Below are positions 42,687 to 52,932 of a DNA stretch of 64,000 nt, one piece after another. The DNA is taken from contig NZ_JBHUIZ010000006.1 in the NCBI RefSeq assembly GCF_042683165.1, positions 186,001-250,000 on the forward strand, read 5' to 3'. Numbering within the stretch: the stretch's first letter is position 1; every line of letters begins with the position of its first letter. Source of the DNA: Tigheibacillus halophilus (GTDB taxonomy: Bacteria > Bacillota > Bacilli > Bacillales > Amphibacillaceae). Both the position numbers and the translations under genes were made by a program. The notes below the pieces were generated by a model that was given only the letters and a program-made list of their open reading frames with translations, did no database searches and had not been told where the DNA came from.

Positions 42687-43228
42687 GTGAAGCTGTAATT
42701 GCCAATCGATATGCAGATGCTCTCTTTCAACTCGGCACCAAAGACAATCAACTGGATGAACTAGTGGAAGAATTCGGCGTGATCAAAAAGGCATTCGAGG
42801 ATAATCCACGCTTGCAAATCTTTTTGGAACATCCAAGTGTATCCAACGAAAAGAAAATGCAATTCATCGACGCTGTATTCGGCGATGCATCCAAGGAAGC
42901 AATTCATACGTTAAAATTGCTTGTGGAGCGCCATCGTACGAATGTGGTTCCGGATGTGGCTGAAGCATTGGAAAATATGGCTGATGAATTGAAAGGGACT
43001 GCTAAAGCAAAAGTGTATTCCGTTCGCAAGCTTACAGATGATGAACTGAATAAATTGGGAATGACGATTGCAGGCAGATTTCAAAAGAATACAATCCAAT
43101 TTGAAAATATCGTTGATCCTTCCATTCTTGGCGGTGTGAAAATCCGTTTGGGAAATACCATTCTGGATGGCACAGTCAGCTCGAAGCTAAAACGGATCGA
43201 ACGCAGTATGAAACTTGCGAACAATTGA
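42683..43228 (+). CDS. atpH: ATP synthase F1 subunit delta
   Basis: The 181-residue stator protein links F1 to subunit b. The N-terminal six-helix domain (IANRYADALFQLG) and the C-terminal motif IVDPSILGGVKIRLGNTILD are present. ATG 42683 overlaps the atpF stop (ATGA), implying translational coupling; GGTGGGAG is upstream. Confidence 0.95.
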   Translation: MSEAVIANRYADALFQLGTKDNQLDELVEEFGVIKKAFEDNPRLQIFLEHPSVSNEKKMQFIDAVFGDASKEAIHTLKLLVERHRTNVVPDVAEALENMADELKGTAKAKVYSVRKLTDDELNKLGMTIAGRFQKNTIQFENIVDPSILGGVKIRLGNTILDGTVSSKLKRIERSMKLANN

Positions 43229-43246
43229 AGATAGGGGTGAAATGGT

Positions 43247-44758
43247 ATGAGCATTAAAGCTGAAGAAATCAGCGCGCTGATTAAACAGCAAATCGAAAAT
43301 TTCGATTCTGATATTCAAATGAGCGATGTCGGTACAGTTATCGAAATCGGTGACGGTATCGCACGTGCACACGGTCTTGACAATGTCATGGCTGGGGAAT
43401 TAGTCGAATTTTCCAATGGCGTCATGGGTATGGCACAAAACCTTGAAGAGTCGAACGTTGGTATTGTCATCCTCGGACCATATACAGAAATCAAAGAAGG
43501 CGATGAAGTTCGCCGCACTGGACGTATCATGCAAGTACCTGTAGGTGAGGAATTAGTGGGGCGTGTGGTGAACTCATTGGGACAGCCTATCGATGGTGTC
43601 GGACCAATCAACACGACAAAAACACGTCCAATTGAATCTCCAGCACCTGGAGTTATGGCACGTAAATCAGTTGATGAGCCTCTGCAAACAGGTATTAAAG
43701 CGATCGACGCGCTTGTACCAATCGGCCGCGGACAACGGGAATTGATCATCGGGGACCGCCAGACTGGTAAAACAACGGTTGCTGTGGATACCATCCTGAA
43801 CCAAAAAGATCAGGACATGATTTGTATTTATGTAGCTATCGGCCAAAAAGAATCTACTGTTCGTTCAACTGTAGAAACATTCCGCCGTTACGGAGCATTA
43901 GATTATACAATCGTTGTTTCTGCCGGTGCATCTGAACCAGCGCCAATGTTATTCCTGGCACCATATGCTGGTGTAACCATGGGTGAAGAGTTCATGTACA
44001 ACGGTAAACACGTGCTTGTCGTCTATGATGATTTGTCTAAACAAGCTGCAGCATATCGTGAACTTTCCTTGCTGCTTCGTCGTCCGCCAGGCCGTGAAGC
44101 ATTCCCAGGGGACGTATTCTACTTGCACTCACGCCTGCTGGAACGTGCAGCGAAGCTAAGTGATGCACTTGGCGGCGGTTCATTGACTGCTTTGCCATTT
44201 GTTGAAACACAAGCAGGCGATATCTCTGCATATATTCCGACAAACGTCATTTCGATTACAGATGGACAAATTTTCTTGCAATCTGATTTGTTCTTCTCCG
44301 GTGTGCGCCCAGCAATCAACGCTGGTTTGTCTGTATCCCGTGTAGGTGGCTCAGCACAAATCAAAGCGATGAAAAAAGTTGCCGGTACACTCCGTCTGGA
44401 TTTGGCTTCTTTCCGCGAATTGGAATCATTTGCACAGTTCGGTTCAGATTTGGATAAATCTACACAGGCGAAACTGAACCGTGGTGAGCGTACAGTTGAG
44501 GTTCTGAAACAAGGGCTGCATAAACCGCTTGTTGTTGAGAAGCAAGTAATGATCCTCTATGCGCTGACAAAAGGTTTCCTTGACGATATCGCTGTAAAAG
44601 ATATTGTGCGTTTTGAAGATGAGTTCCATCTCTGGCTTGATAACAACCGTGCGGATTTGCTGAAATCAATTCGCGAAACAGGACAGCTGCCAGAAGCTGC
44701 TGACATGAATGACGCGGTTGAATCATTCAAGAAAACATTCTTGCCTTCTGAACAATAA
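43247..44758 (+). CDS. atpA: ATP synthase F1 subunit alpha
   Basis: The 503-residue non-catalytic F1 subunit has P-loop IGDRQTGKTTVAVDTIL, the arginine-finger region ISVSRVGGSAQIKAM written here as GLSVSRVGGSAQ, and the signature PAINAGLSVS. AGGGGTGA precedes ATG 43247. The length and domain order are standard. Confidence 0.97.
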   Translation: MSIKAEEISALIKQQIENFDSDIQMSDVGTVIEIGDGIARAHGLDNVMAGELVEFSNGVMGMAQNLEESNVGIVILGPYTEIKEGDEVRRTGRIMQVPVGEELVGRVVNSLGQPIDGVGPINTTKTRPIESPAPGVMARKSVDEPLQTGIKAIDALVPIGRGQRELIIGDRQTGKTTVAVDTILNQKDQDMICIYVAIGQKESTVRSTVETFRRYGALDYTIVVSAGASEPAPMLFLAPYAGVTMGEEFMYNGKHVLVVYDDLSKQAAAYRELSLLLRRPPGREAFPGDVFYLHSRLLERAAKLSDALGGGSLTALPFVETQAGDISAYIPTNVISITDGQIFLQSDLFFSGVRPAINAGLSVSRVGGSAQIKAMKKVAGTLRLDLASFRELESFAQFGSDLDKSTQAKLNRGERTVEVLKQGLHKPLVVEKQVMILYALTKGFLDDIAVKDIVRFEDEFHLWLDNNRADLLKSIRETGQLPEAADMNDAVESFKKTFLPSEQ

Positions 44759-44878
44759 AAGTAATCAATTGATGCAAATTCAAACCATATAAACATGCAA
44801 TGAATGGAGCAAGGGTTTAAATTGGCTTTTGTATGCAGCTTTTGCTCCAACCTTTGTCAGGAAGGGTGGTGAACGCAC

Positions 44879-45736
44879 TTGGCATCACTAAGAGATATTA
44901 AACAACGGATTGATTCGACAGCCAATACGAAACATATCACGAAAGCAATGCAGATGGTATCTGCTTCCAAAATGAACAAGGCAGAACTAAATGCACATCA
45001 GTTTGTGCCTTACAGTGAAAAAATCCAGGAGGTTGTCACACAAATCTCCTCACACACGAATGCAGATCACCCAATGCTTGTGAAAAGAGATATCAAAAAA
45101 ACTGGCTATTTGATCATCACTGCTGACCGTGGACTTGCCGGAGCTTATAACAGCAGTATCTTACGTGCTCTCAGCCAGACTATCCAAGCACGCCACAAAT
45201 CGCCTGATGAATATACGATCATCGCGATTGGCAGGATGGGTTATGATTTCTGCAGAAAACGTGATTTGCCGATTGCAAAAAGTATTCTGGGCTTGCCTGA
45301 TCAGCCGAATTTTTCCGATGTGAAGAAGCTGGCTGCTGAATCAGTGCAAATGTTTGCAAACGAAGAAATCGATGAACTGATCATGTTCTATAATCATTAT
45401 GTAAGTGCGATTTCCCAGGAAGTGACCAAAAAGACACTTCTTCCGATTACGGATGTAGAGGGAAGCACTGCATCAGGAAGCCAGTATGAATATGAGCCAA
45501 GTGAGGAAGAAATCTTGGAAGTAATTCTGCCGCAGTATGCAGAAAGCATGATTTATGGTGCTTTGCTCGATGCGAAGGCCAGTGAACATGCTGCACGCAT
45601 GACGGCCATGCAGAGTGCAACGGATAATGCGGATGAATTGATCGATGATTTGACGCTCTCGTATAACCGTGCACGCCAAGCAGGCATTACACAAGAAATC
45701 ACAGAAATTATCGGCGGGGTAGCAGCACTCGAATAG
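44879..45736 (+). CDS. atpG: ATP synthase F1 subunit gamma
   Basis: The 285-residue central stalk has the N-terminal helix (LRDIKQRIDSTANTKHITKA), ITADRGLAGAYNSS, and the C-terminal helix NRARQAGITQEITEIIGGV that turns inside the alpha-beta ring. Start TTG 44879 has GGTGGTGA 7 nt upstream. The 120-nt gap after atpA holds no gene. Confidence 0.96.
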   Translation: MASLRDIKQRIDSTANTKHITKAMQMVSASKMNKAELNAHQFVPYSEKIQEVVTQISSHTNADHPMLVKRDIKKTGYLIITADRGLAGAYNSSILRALSQTIQARHKSPDEYTIIAIGRMGYDFCRKRDLPIAKSILGLPDQPNFSDVKKLAAESVQMFANEEIDELIMFYNHYVSAISQEVTKKTLLPITDVEGSTASGSQYEYEPSEEEILEVILPQYAESMIYGALLDAKASEHAARMTAMQSATDNADELIDDLTLSYNRARQAGITQEITEIIGGVAALE

Positions 45737-45826
45737 CAGTGACGCCGACCAGGATATCGTTTATGTGAACAAAGCTGTCATCATACAGTACATTGTTCCA
45801 AGGAAAGTTCGTTAGGAGGGAAAGCA

Positions 45827-47236
45827 ATGAGTAAAGGACATGTTACACAAGTCATGGGACCTGTTGTTGACGTCAAATTTGACGATGACCAGCTACCAGA
45901 AATTTACAATGCCTTAACTGTCCGATTCAATAACAAAGATGGCGAAGAAGCAACGGAACTCACATTAGAAGTTGCCTTGCATCTTGGCGATAATTCTGTT
46001 CGGACAATTGCCATGTCTTCAACAGATGGTTTGCAGCGCGGTATGGCTGTAGAAGATCTTGGCAGAGCAATTTCCGTGCCAGTCGGTGATATCACGCTTG
46101 GACGTGTATTCAACGTACTTGGTGAAAAAATTGACCTTGATGAACCGCTAGCAAATGATGTACGAAAAGACCCTATTCACCGTGAGGCTCCAAAGTTCGA
46201 TGAGCTCTCAACAGAAACAGTCATCCTTGAAACTGGTATTAAAGTAGTTGATCTGCTTGCACCTTATATCAAGGGAGGTAAAATTGGTCTGTTCGGTGGG
46301 GCTGGTGTAGGTAAAACCGTTTTGATCCAGGAATTGATCAACAACATCGCACAGGAGCATGGCGGTATTTCCGTATTTGCTGGTGTAGGTGAACGTACAC
46401 GTGAAGGTAATGACCTCTACTATGAAATGAAAGATTCCGGCGTTATCGCGAAAACAGCGATGGTGTTCGGACAGATGAACGAGCCACCTGGTGCGCGTAT
46501 GCGTGTTGCGCTGACAGGATTGACAATGGCTGAATATTTCCGTGATGAACAAGGACAGGACGTTCTATTGTTTATTGATAACATTTTCCGTTTTACACAA
46601 GCAGGTTCTGAGGTTTCCGCGTTGCTTGGCCGTATGCCATCAGCCGTTGGTTACCAGCCGACACTTGCAACGGAAATGGGACAGCTGCAAGAACGTATTA
46701 CATCCACTACAAAAGGTTCCGTTACTTCCATCCAGGCAATTTATGTTCCAGCCGATGACTATACTGACCCGGCTCCTGCAACAACATTTGCCCACTTGGA
46801 TGCAACAACCAACTTGGATCGTAAATTATCTGAGCAAGGTATTTATCCGGCAGTGGACCCACTTGCTTCCACATCACGTGCTTTAGACCCGGAAATTGTT
46901 GGTCAGGAGCATTACGATGTTGCTCGCGAAGTGCAGCAAACATTGCAGCGCTATCGTGAATTGCAGGATATTATTGCTATCCTAGGTATGGATGAATTGT
47001 CTGATGAAGATAAGTTGACAGTGGCACGTGCGCGCCGCATTCAATTCTTCCTGTCACAAAACTTCCACGTTGCAGAACAATTTACCGACCAGCCTGGTTC
47101 ATATGTTCCTGTAAGTGAAACGGTCAAAGGTTTCAGGGAGTTGCTTGACGGAAAATATGACGATTTGCCAGAAGATGCATTCCGCCTTGTCGGCCGCATA
47201 GAAGAGGTAATCGAAAAAGCGAAAGACATGCAGTAA
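45827..47236 (+). CDS. atpD: ATP synthase F1 subunit beta
   Basis: The 469-residue catalytic subunit has P-loop GGAGVGKTVLIQEL, catalytic GERTREGNDLYYEM, Walker B DVLLFIDNIFRF and the DELSEED-loop counterpart MDELSDEDKLTV. GGAGGGAAAGC precedes ATG 45827. Confidence 0.98.
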   Translation: MSKGHVTQVMGPVVDVKFDDDQLPEIYNALTVRFNNKDGEEATELTLEVALHLGDNSVRTIAMSSTDGLQRGMAVEDLGRAISVPVGDITLGRVFNVLGEKIDLDEPLANDVRKDPIHREAPKFDELSTETVILETGIKVVDLLAPYIKGGKIGLFGGAGVGKTVLIQELINNIAQEHGGISVFAGVGERTREGNDLYYEMKDSGVIAKTAMVFGQMNEPPGARMRVALTGLTMAEYFRDEQGQDVLLFIDNIFRFTQAGSEVSALLGRMPSAVGYQPTLATEMGQLQERITSTTKGSVTSIQAIYVPADDYTDPAPATTFAHLDATTNLDRKLSEQGIYPAVDPLASTSRALDPEIVGQEHYDVAREVQQTLQRYRELQDIIAILGMDELSDEDKLTVARARRIQFFLSQNFHVAEQFTDQPGSYVPVSETVKGFRELLDGKYDDLPEDAFRLVGRIEEVIEKAKDMQ

Positions 47237-47338
47237 AATTTTCTATCAAGTGATCGGGATACAGAATAGGGCACGCTCTTACCTTGAGAGAGGAAAGGTC
47301 GGACCCTGTTTTATCCCTTTCTATAAGGAGGGGTTACA

Positions 47339-47737
47339 TTGAAAACACTAAAAGTGAGTGTTGTTACTCCTGATGGTCCGGTTTTAGAGGATCAATTTGA
47401 AATGGTAAGCTGCAGAGCACAAAGCGGAGAACTTGGTATTTTGCCTGGTCACATACCGTTGGTTGCGCCATTGGTGATTGGGGATGTCCGTTTGAAAGCA
47501 GCAGATCACACCAATCATTTAGCTGTCAGCGGAGGGTTTTTGGAAGTCCGTCCAGATAAAGTGACCATTCTTGCACAAACGGCGGAAAGACCTTCGGAAA
47601 TTAATGTGCAAAGGGCAAAAGAAGCCAAAGAACGTGCCGAAAGACGCTTGCAGTCTAAACAAGACGATATTGATTTCAGGCGGGCAGAATTAGCACTCAA
47701 ACGAGCAATGAACAGATTGGATGTTGTTCGTGACTAA
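47339..47737 (+). CDS. atpC: ATP synthase F1 subunit epsilon
   Basis: The 132-residue rotor subunit and regulator has an N-terminal beta-sandwich (VVTPDGPVLEDQFEMVSCRA, GELGILPGHIPLVAPL) and two C-terminal helices (EAKERAERRLQSKQDDIDFR). Start TTG 47339 with AAGGAGG upstream. It is the last gene of the operon. Confidence 0.96.
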   Translation: MKTLKVSVVTPDGPVLEDQFEMVSCRAQSGELGILPGHIPLVAPLVIGDVRLKAADHTNHLAVSGGFLEVRPDKVTILAQTAERPSEINVQRAKEAKERAERRLQSKQDDIDFRRAELALKRAMNRLDVVRD

Positions 47738-47740
47738 AGA

Positions 47741-47774
47741 AAAACTCTCATGACATCAGTTGTGGGAGTTTTTT
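47741..47774 (+). terminator. Intrinsic terminator of the atp operon
   Basis: AAAACTCTCA (47741-47750) pairs with TGGGAGTTTT (47763-47772), ten pairs with one wobble, ending in a T run, 4 nt after the atpC stop codon. Confidence 0.92.
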
Positions 47775-48028
47775 GCTTTCGTGGTCATTTAGGAAAAGTA
47801 ATCAAAATGGAAAGCGATTTCCGTCGATATTTCCCGGGAAATGAAAATAATATCGAACACTGCGCACGGCTTGTCGAAACGAGTAAAGTCCCAAGCAGTG
47901 ATCCCTGTCTTGACAAAGAAATTTCTTCATGGCACAGTGTCATATATACTTCGTACATAGAAATTGTTTCGCAAAGAAGTAACACAATTAGAAGGTTACA
48001 TTGATTATTTACAAAAAGGAGTTTTAAC

Positions 48029-48259
48029 ATGTTATCGATTGGTCAAACTGCGTTAGTCAGCATGATATCGCATTTATTCTTCATCTACTTGACATGGCGG
48101 ATGATGCAAGGAGTGAATTTCGATCCTATCATACGAAAAGGCCACCCTGCACTGGGAAGAATTTTTCTTCTATTCGTCGCAATTGTCATCGGCGCCAGCG
48201 TGAGCCGTTTCTTCCTGGAATTTTTGCAGTGGTCCCAGCAGCTTGTTTATATGTTCTGA
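48029..48259 (+). CDS. ywzB: DUF1146 small membrane protein YwzB
   Basis: The 76-residue protein has two membrane helices (TALVSMISHLFFIYLTWRMM and LGRIFLLFVAIVIGASVSRF). It belongs to the DUF1146 family found next to the atp operon in Bacillaceae; its function is unknown. AAAGGAG precedes ATG 48029. Location between atpC and ywmB matches B. subtilis ywzB. Confidence 0.9.
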   Translation: MLSIGQTALVSMISHLFFIYLTWRMMQGVNFDPIIRKGHPALGRIFLLFVAIVIGASVSRFFLEFLQWSQQLVYMF

Positions 48260-48293
48260 GTTTGATCATGCAAGCTGCGGGCACTGTCCCAAG

Positions 48294-48329
48294 AACCCGC
48301 CCCGGGGAACTTAGCTGGGGCGGGTTTTT
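48294..48329 (+). terminator. Intrinsic terminator after ywzB
   Basis: AACCCGCCCC (48294-48303) pairs with GGGGCGGGTT (48317-48326), followed by T. Confidence 0.93.
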
Positions 48330-48545
48330 CGATTGCTGTATTTCTCTGGATGGGCGCCTTAAGATGCAATGTACTTTGTGAGATTCAACCTCTGTCATCT
48401 TACAATTCCATATCGCAGCGGATTAGCAAGACATAGCAGTTTCTTATAAGGTTTATATGAATCTAGTATGCTATCAAATTTTGTGGTATGTATTCGTTCC
48501 CCCTTGTTCATAATGATAAAAAGAATGGACGAGGGGGAATTTTTG

Positions 48546-49262
48546 ATGAAAAAAATAATCGTTTCTATATTGGCTGGCAGTTTCCTTTTACATATATCCT
48601 TTGCCGACGGTTACGAAACCGACGAGATGATCCAATTGGCAGATACAGTCACTTCCTACGATGAAAATGCAATCGACCAATGGGAAGTGACCATTAGAGA
48701 ACATATGAATGAAAAGAAGTTGAAAGAGATTATGACAGAATTACGAAAAGATACAAAAACGACTGGAAAAGAAAATGAAAACAGTATAAAATATTCATTT
48801 AGGAACATACATAAACAGGGAAATATTTCCGTAGTATATAATGCTGTGATTCCGAAATCGAAGCAATTCAAACCCCAGTTTACTGCTGTCATTAAGGGCT
48901 CAGTATGGGACAAGAATGCAGAAGAAAATTACAAGAAAAGTACGAAGGAAATCGTCGATCGTTTTTTTTCGGAAGGGCGTGAAACATTTGCTTGTCTGAA
49001 AACGAAGCCTGATGCTATAATGGACTTTGAACGTTTTCTAAATTACATGACAAAGATGATTGATTTACAACAAGTTGAGACAGTTACTGACAAAATTTCT
49101 CATGCAAGGGTTAATAAACATATATACGGGTATACACCACTATGGAATCATCAGTTAAACATAAATAAAAAACCGGTCAATGTGCAAATTGCCCTGGCAA
49201 CAGTCAAGAAAGACACGAAGCAAATAGAGATTGGAACACCTATCTTGATAAATGAATATTAA
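48546..49262 (+). CDS. ywmB: YwmB family secreted protein
   Basis: The 238-residue protein has a signal peptide (MKKIIVSILAGSFLLHISFA). It is the family annotated as YwmB TATA-box-binding-like for its fold; its role is unknown, though the gene is regularly linked to murAA and spoIID. ATG 48546 has GAGGGGG upstream; the open frame extends to 48468 but the signal peptide begins at 48546. It is separated by 34 bases from murAA. Confidence 0.82.
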   Translation: MKKIIVSILAGSFLLHISFADGYETDEMIQLADTVTSYDENAIDQWEVTIREHMNEKKLKEIMTELRKDTKTTGKENENSIKYSFRNIHKQGNISVVYNAVIPKSKQFKPQFTAVIKGSVWDKNAEENYKKSTKEIVDRFFSEGRETFACLKTKPDAIMDFERFLNYMTKMIDLQQVETVTDKISHARVNKHIYGYTPLWNHQLNINKKPVNVQIALATVKKDTKQIEIGTPILINEY

Positions 49263-49296
49263 TATAGTGAAATTGGATCTGAAGGAGAATTGTAAC

Positions 49297-50625
49297 ATGG
49301 AAAAAATCATCGTAAGAGGTGGCAGAAAGCTTCATGGTGAAGTGAAAGTAGAAGGTGCTAAAAATGCAGTACTGCCAGTAATCGCAGCCAGTATTCTTGC
49401 CAGTGAAGGAGTAAGTACCATCCATGAAGTTCCGGTGCTTGCTGATGTGTATACAATAAATGAAGTATTACGTAATATGAACGCGGATGTAATGTTTGAG
49501 AATAATACAGTGAGAGTTGATGCGCAAAATCAATTGACGACAGAGGCTCCATTTGAATATGTTAGAAAAATGCGCGCTTCAGTGCTAGTGCTGGGACCGT
49601 TATTGGCCCGATATGGACACGCAAAAGTTGCAATGCCTGGAGGATGTGCAATTGGTTCGCGTCCAATCGATTTGCATTTGAAAGGCTTTGAAGCGATGGG
49701 TGCGGAAGTTCATGTTGGCAACGGCTTTGTCGAGGCTAAGGTTGATGGCCGTCTCAAAGGCGCGAAAATCTATCTGGATATGCCTAGTGTCGGAGCAACA
49801 GAAAATATTATCATGGCAGCTGCTCTTGCTGAAGGAAAAACAGTTTTGGAAAACTGTGCTAAGGAACCTGAAATCGTGGATCTGGCTAACTATTTGAATA
49901 AAATGGGCGCCAAAGTTGTCGGTGCCGGAACAGAAACGATCCGTATTGAGGGAGTGGAGAAACTTCGCGGTGCAGAACATAATATCATTCCCGACCGTAT
50001 TGAAGCGGGTACTTTCATGGTAGCTGCGGCTATCACAGGCGGAAATGTGCTTATTAAAAATGCTGTAAGCGAGCATTTGCGTCCAGTGATTTCCAAGCTG
50101 GAGGAAATGAATGTGCAGGTGCTGGAAGAAGGAAATGGTCTTAGAATCATTGGTACGGATCAGTTGAAAGCAACGGATATTAAAACATTGCCATACCCAG
50201 GTTTCCCTACAGATATGCAGTCACAAATGATGTCATTGATGCTGAAAGCAGAGGGTACAAGTGTCATCACAGAAACTGTATTTGAAAACCGCTTCATGCA
50301 TGTAGAGGAATTCAGACGCATGAATGCGAAAATGAAAATCGAAGGACGCAGTGTGATTGTTGAAGGGCCATCTGACTTGCAGGGCGCTGAAGTTGCGGCA
50401 ACAGATTTACGCGCGGCAGCTGCTTTGATCCTGGCTGGCCTTGTTGCAGAAGATTATACGAGGGTGACTGAACTGAAGCACTTAGACCGTGGCTATGTCG
50501 ATTTTGCGGGCAAGCTCGCAGCGCTTGGTGCTGATGTGGAGCGTGTCAACGATGAAGCGAGCAGTGCTGAAACGGTGTCGGCTGAAACCGCAGATATTTC
50601 TTCAGAGCGTTTCGCTGCGAATTAA
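49297..50625 (+). CDS. murAA: UDP-N-acetylglucosamine 1-carboxyvinyltransferase, main paralogue
   Basis: The 442-residue MurA has catalytic cysteine C117 in MPGGCAIGSRPID and the KN pair in GAKNAVLPVIAASIL. It carries out the first committed step of peptidoglycan synthesis; fosfomycin targets this cysteine. ATG 49297 has GAAGGAGA (49281-49288) 8 nt upstream. A Ser/Ala/Glu-rich tail of about 20 residues (EASSAETVSAETADISSERF) extends the usual end. The second MurA is at 14067-15359. Confidence 0.95.
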   Translation: MEKIIVRGGRKLHGEVKVEGAKNAVLPVIAASILASEGVSTIHEVPVLADVYTINEVLRNMNADVMFENNTVRVDAQNQLTTEAPFEYVRKMRASVLVLGPLLARYGHAKVAMPGGCAIGSRPIDLHLKGFEAMGAEVHVGNGFVEAKVDGRLKGAKIYLDMPSVGATENIIMAAALAEGKTVLENCAKEPEIVDLANYLNKMGAKVVGAGTETIRIEGVEKLRGAEHNIIPDRIEAGTFMVAAAITGGNVLIKNAVSEHLRPVISKLEEMNVQVLEEGNGLRIIGTDQLKATDIKTLPYPGFPTDMQSQMMSLMLKAEGTSVITETVFENRFMHVEEFRRMNAKMKIEGRSVIVEGPSDLQGAEVAATDLRAAAALILAGLVAEDYTRVTELKHLDRGYVDFAGKLAALGADVERVNDEASSAETVSAETADISSERFAAN

Positions 50626-50663
50626 AGATACAGTCAATCCATTATTTCATAGGCTGCTTGTGA

Positions 50664-50723
50664 GAGCCAGACGTAGTTGTAGCAACCCGAAAACGGGTTT
50701 TTACAGCGATGTCTGGCTCTTTT
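50664..50723 (+). terminator. Nested double terminator after murAA
   Basis: An inner hairpin AACCCG-AAAA-CGGGTT (50684-50699) with its own T run lies inside an outer stem GAGCCAGAC/GTCTGGCTC (50664-50672, 50711-50719), also followed by T. The ~310 nt from here to oppB hold small inverted repeats (GAACAGTT/AACTGTTC, 50928-50935 and 50944-50951) and no gene. Confidence 0.85.
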
Positions 50724-51034
50724 ATATTTCCCAGCGTTACACTCCCAGACTATCGACAATGTATATAGAAGAGAAAAGAAGGTTCTTCCACTGGCAATTT
50801 AGGAGCCTCTCTTTTCAAAAGAAAAAATCTATGGTAATATTTAAAGAAAATTAGTAAAAGTACAGGAAATATTTCTATTGAAAAAATGGTTTCATTTTTT
50901 GTAATCGCTGTCATAGGCATGCATGAAGAACAGTTTGTAAAATAACTGTTCTATCAGCCCGGGTTGAATGAGCCGGGTTCATTTGGGGCTTTGGATTGCG
51001 CTCGTAAAATCCCGTCATTGTAGGAGTGAAGCAA

Positions 51035-51967
51035 ATGTTGAAATACATCCTGAAAAGGCTGCTCATCATGGTTGTTACCTTATGGATCATTGTCACTTTG
51101 ACATTTGTTCTGATGGTTTCCATACCGGGTTCGCCATTAAATGAGGAGCGTGGGACGACCGAACAGGTTCAAAAGAATTTGGAATCGTTTTACAACTTAG
51201 ACAAGCCATACTACATACAGTACGCGTTATACATAAAATCAATCATTACATTTGACTTCGGGCCGTCCATCAAGCAGCCTGACCGGACAGTCAACGATCT
51301 GCTTGGCAATGGCTTCCCTATTTCCTTCGAACTGGGGATGTGGACTATTATTGTCGCAGTCATTTCGGGAATCATATTGGGCATTATTGCTGCTCTGAGA
51401 CATAACGGCATCATCGACTATCTTGCCATGACGATAGCTGTTCTTGGTATTTCGATACCGAACTTTGTATTGGCAACTTTACTCATTCAACAGCTAGCTG
51501 TCAGCCATAGTATTTTTCCAGTAGCGACATGGTCTTCCCCTATGCATATGGTATTGCCAATCATAGCGCTTGCGACAGGGCCGATGGCGATCATCGCGAG
51601 GCTGACACGATCCACCATGTTGGAGGTTCTAACACAGGATTATATTAAAATGGCGAGGGCGAAGGGGCTGAACCCATGGAAAATCATTTTCAAGCATGCG
51701 CTTAAAAATGCATTGATGCCAGTTGTGACCATTATGGGCACATTGCTCGCCGGTATCTTGACCGGAACGTTTGTCATTGAAAAAATATTTGCTATCCCGG
51801 GGATGGGCAGATACTTCGTGGAAAGCATCAACCAGCGTGATTACCCAGTCATTATGGGGACAACTGTTTTTTACAGCGCTTTCTTGATTTTTGCACTGTT
51901 TTTAGTCGATATCGTATATGGCATTTTGGATCCTCGGATAAAATTACATAAGAAGGCGGGAGAATGA
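51035..51967 (+). CDS. oppB: Oligopeptide ABC transporter permease OppB
   Basis: The 310-residue inner-membrane permease has an N-terminal helix MLKYILKRLLIMVVTLWIIV, a total of six helices, and the BPD motif region ARLTRSTMLEVLTQDYIKMA that docks the ATPases. ATG 51035 has AGGAG (51022-51026) 8 nt upstream; GTG 51026 lies inside that site. It is the first gene of a cassette oppB-oppC-oppD-oppA-ldcA-ykfC-oppF. Confidence 0.92.
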   Translation: MLKYILKRLLIMVVTLWIIVTLTFVLMVSIPGSPLNEERGTTEQVQKNLESFYNLDKPYYIQYALYIKSIITFDFGPSIKQPDRTVNDLLGNGFPISFELGMWTIIVAVISGIILGIIAALRHNGIIDYLAMTIAVLGISIPNFVLATLLIQQLAVSHSIFPVATWSSPMHMVLPIIALATGPMAIIARLTRSTMLEVLTQDYIKMARAKGLNPWKIIFKHALKNALMPVVTIMGTLLAGILTGTFVIEKIFAIPGMGRYFVESINQRDYPVIMGTTVFYSAFLIFALFLVDIVYGILDPRIKLHKKAGE

Positions 51968-51969
51968 AG

Positions 51970-52923
51970 ATGAAATTTGCTGATCAAACGCCACGCCAAA
52001 TTCCGGCCAAAGTGCCTGATGAATGGTTCAAATGGCAGGATAAAGGTTTGCAAAATGCGGAAAAGGTATCACGTCCCTCTTTATCATACTGGCAGGATGC
52101 ATGGAAACGTCTCCTGAAGAATAAACTGGCAATGTCCGGGCTCGTTTTTTTGGTGCTATTGACATTCATGGCGATTTTTGGTCCGTATATGGTTAAGTAT
52201 GATGTAGGCGCCATAGATTTGCCGAACCAATACAAGCCGCCATCTACAGATCATTGGTTCGGTACAGACTCACATGGACGTGATGTGTTTGTCCGTACCT
52301 GGTACGGTGCGCGTATTTCTTTATTTGTCGGGTTGATGGCAGCATTGATTGATTGCGTGATCGGCATCGTTTACGGTGGAATTTCTGGATATAAGGGCGG
52401 CCGCACAGACAACATGATGATGCGCATCATTGAAATACTTTATGGTATACCGTATTTGCTTGTTGTCATCCTGCTTCTCGTTGTCATGGGCCCGAGTCTG
52501 TTAACGATCATCATAGCCCTGACAGTAACCGGCTGGGTTGGCATGGCGCGGATCGTGCGCGGGCAAGTATTGCAGATCAAGAACTATGAATTTGTGTTTG
52601 CCTCCAAGTCATTCGGTACGAAACCGGGACGGATCATCAGGAAAAATCTGATTCCCAATACGATGGGGCCGATCATTGTCCAGTTGACATTGACTGTGCC
52701 TTCAGCCATTTTTGCAGAAGCATTCCTAAGCTTTCTGGGCCTTGGCATTCAGTCTCCATTCGCCAGCTGGGGAAGTATGGCGAATGATTCCCTTGGCGCG
52801 ATATTGTCTGGGAATTGGTGGACATTGTTTTTCCCGGCGTTTTTCATTTCATTCACCATGTTCGCCTTCAACGTGCTTGGTGACGGTTTGCAGGACGCAC
52901 TTGATCCTAAGCTGAGAAAGTAG
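51970..52923 (+). CDS. oppC: Oligopeptide ABC transporter permease OppC
   Basis: The 317-residue permease partner of OppB has an N-terminal cytoplasmic tail, KRLLKNKLAMSGLVFLVLLT, and the EAA-like loop ARIVRGQVLQIKNYEFVFAS. ATG 51970 is preferred (GGGAG at 51958-51962, 7 nt away); ATG 51964 in the same frame overlaps the oppB stop but is too close to the site. The close packing with oppB implies coupled translation. Confidence 0.9.
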   Translation: MKFADQTPRQIPAKVPDEWFKWQDKGLQNAEKVSRPSLSYWQDAWKRLLKNKLAMSGLVFLVLLTFMAIFGPYMVKYDVGAIDLPNQYKPPSTDHWFGTDSHGRDVFVRTWYGARISLFVGLMAALIDCVIGIVYGGISGYKGGRTDNMMMRIIEILYGIPYLLVVILLLVVMGPSLLTIIIALTVTGWVGMARIVRGQVLQIKNYEFVFASKSFGTKPGRIIRKNLIPNTMGPIIVQLTLTVPSAIFAEAFLSFLGLGIQSPFASWGSMANDSLGAILSGNWWTLFFPAFFISFTMFAFNVLGDGLQDALDPKLRK

Positions 52924-52932
52924 GTGCCAACA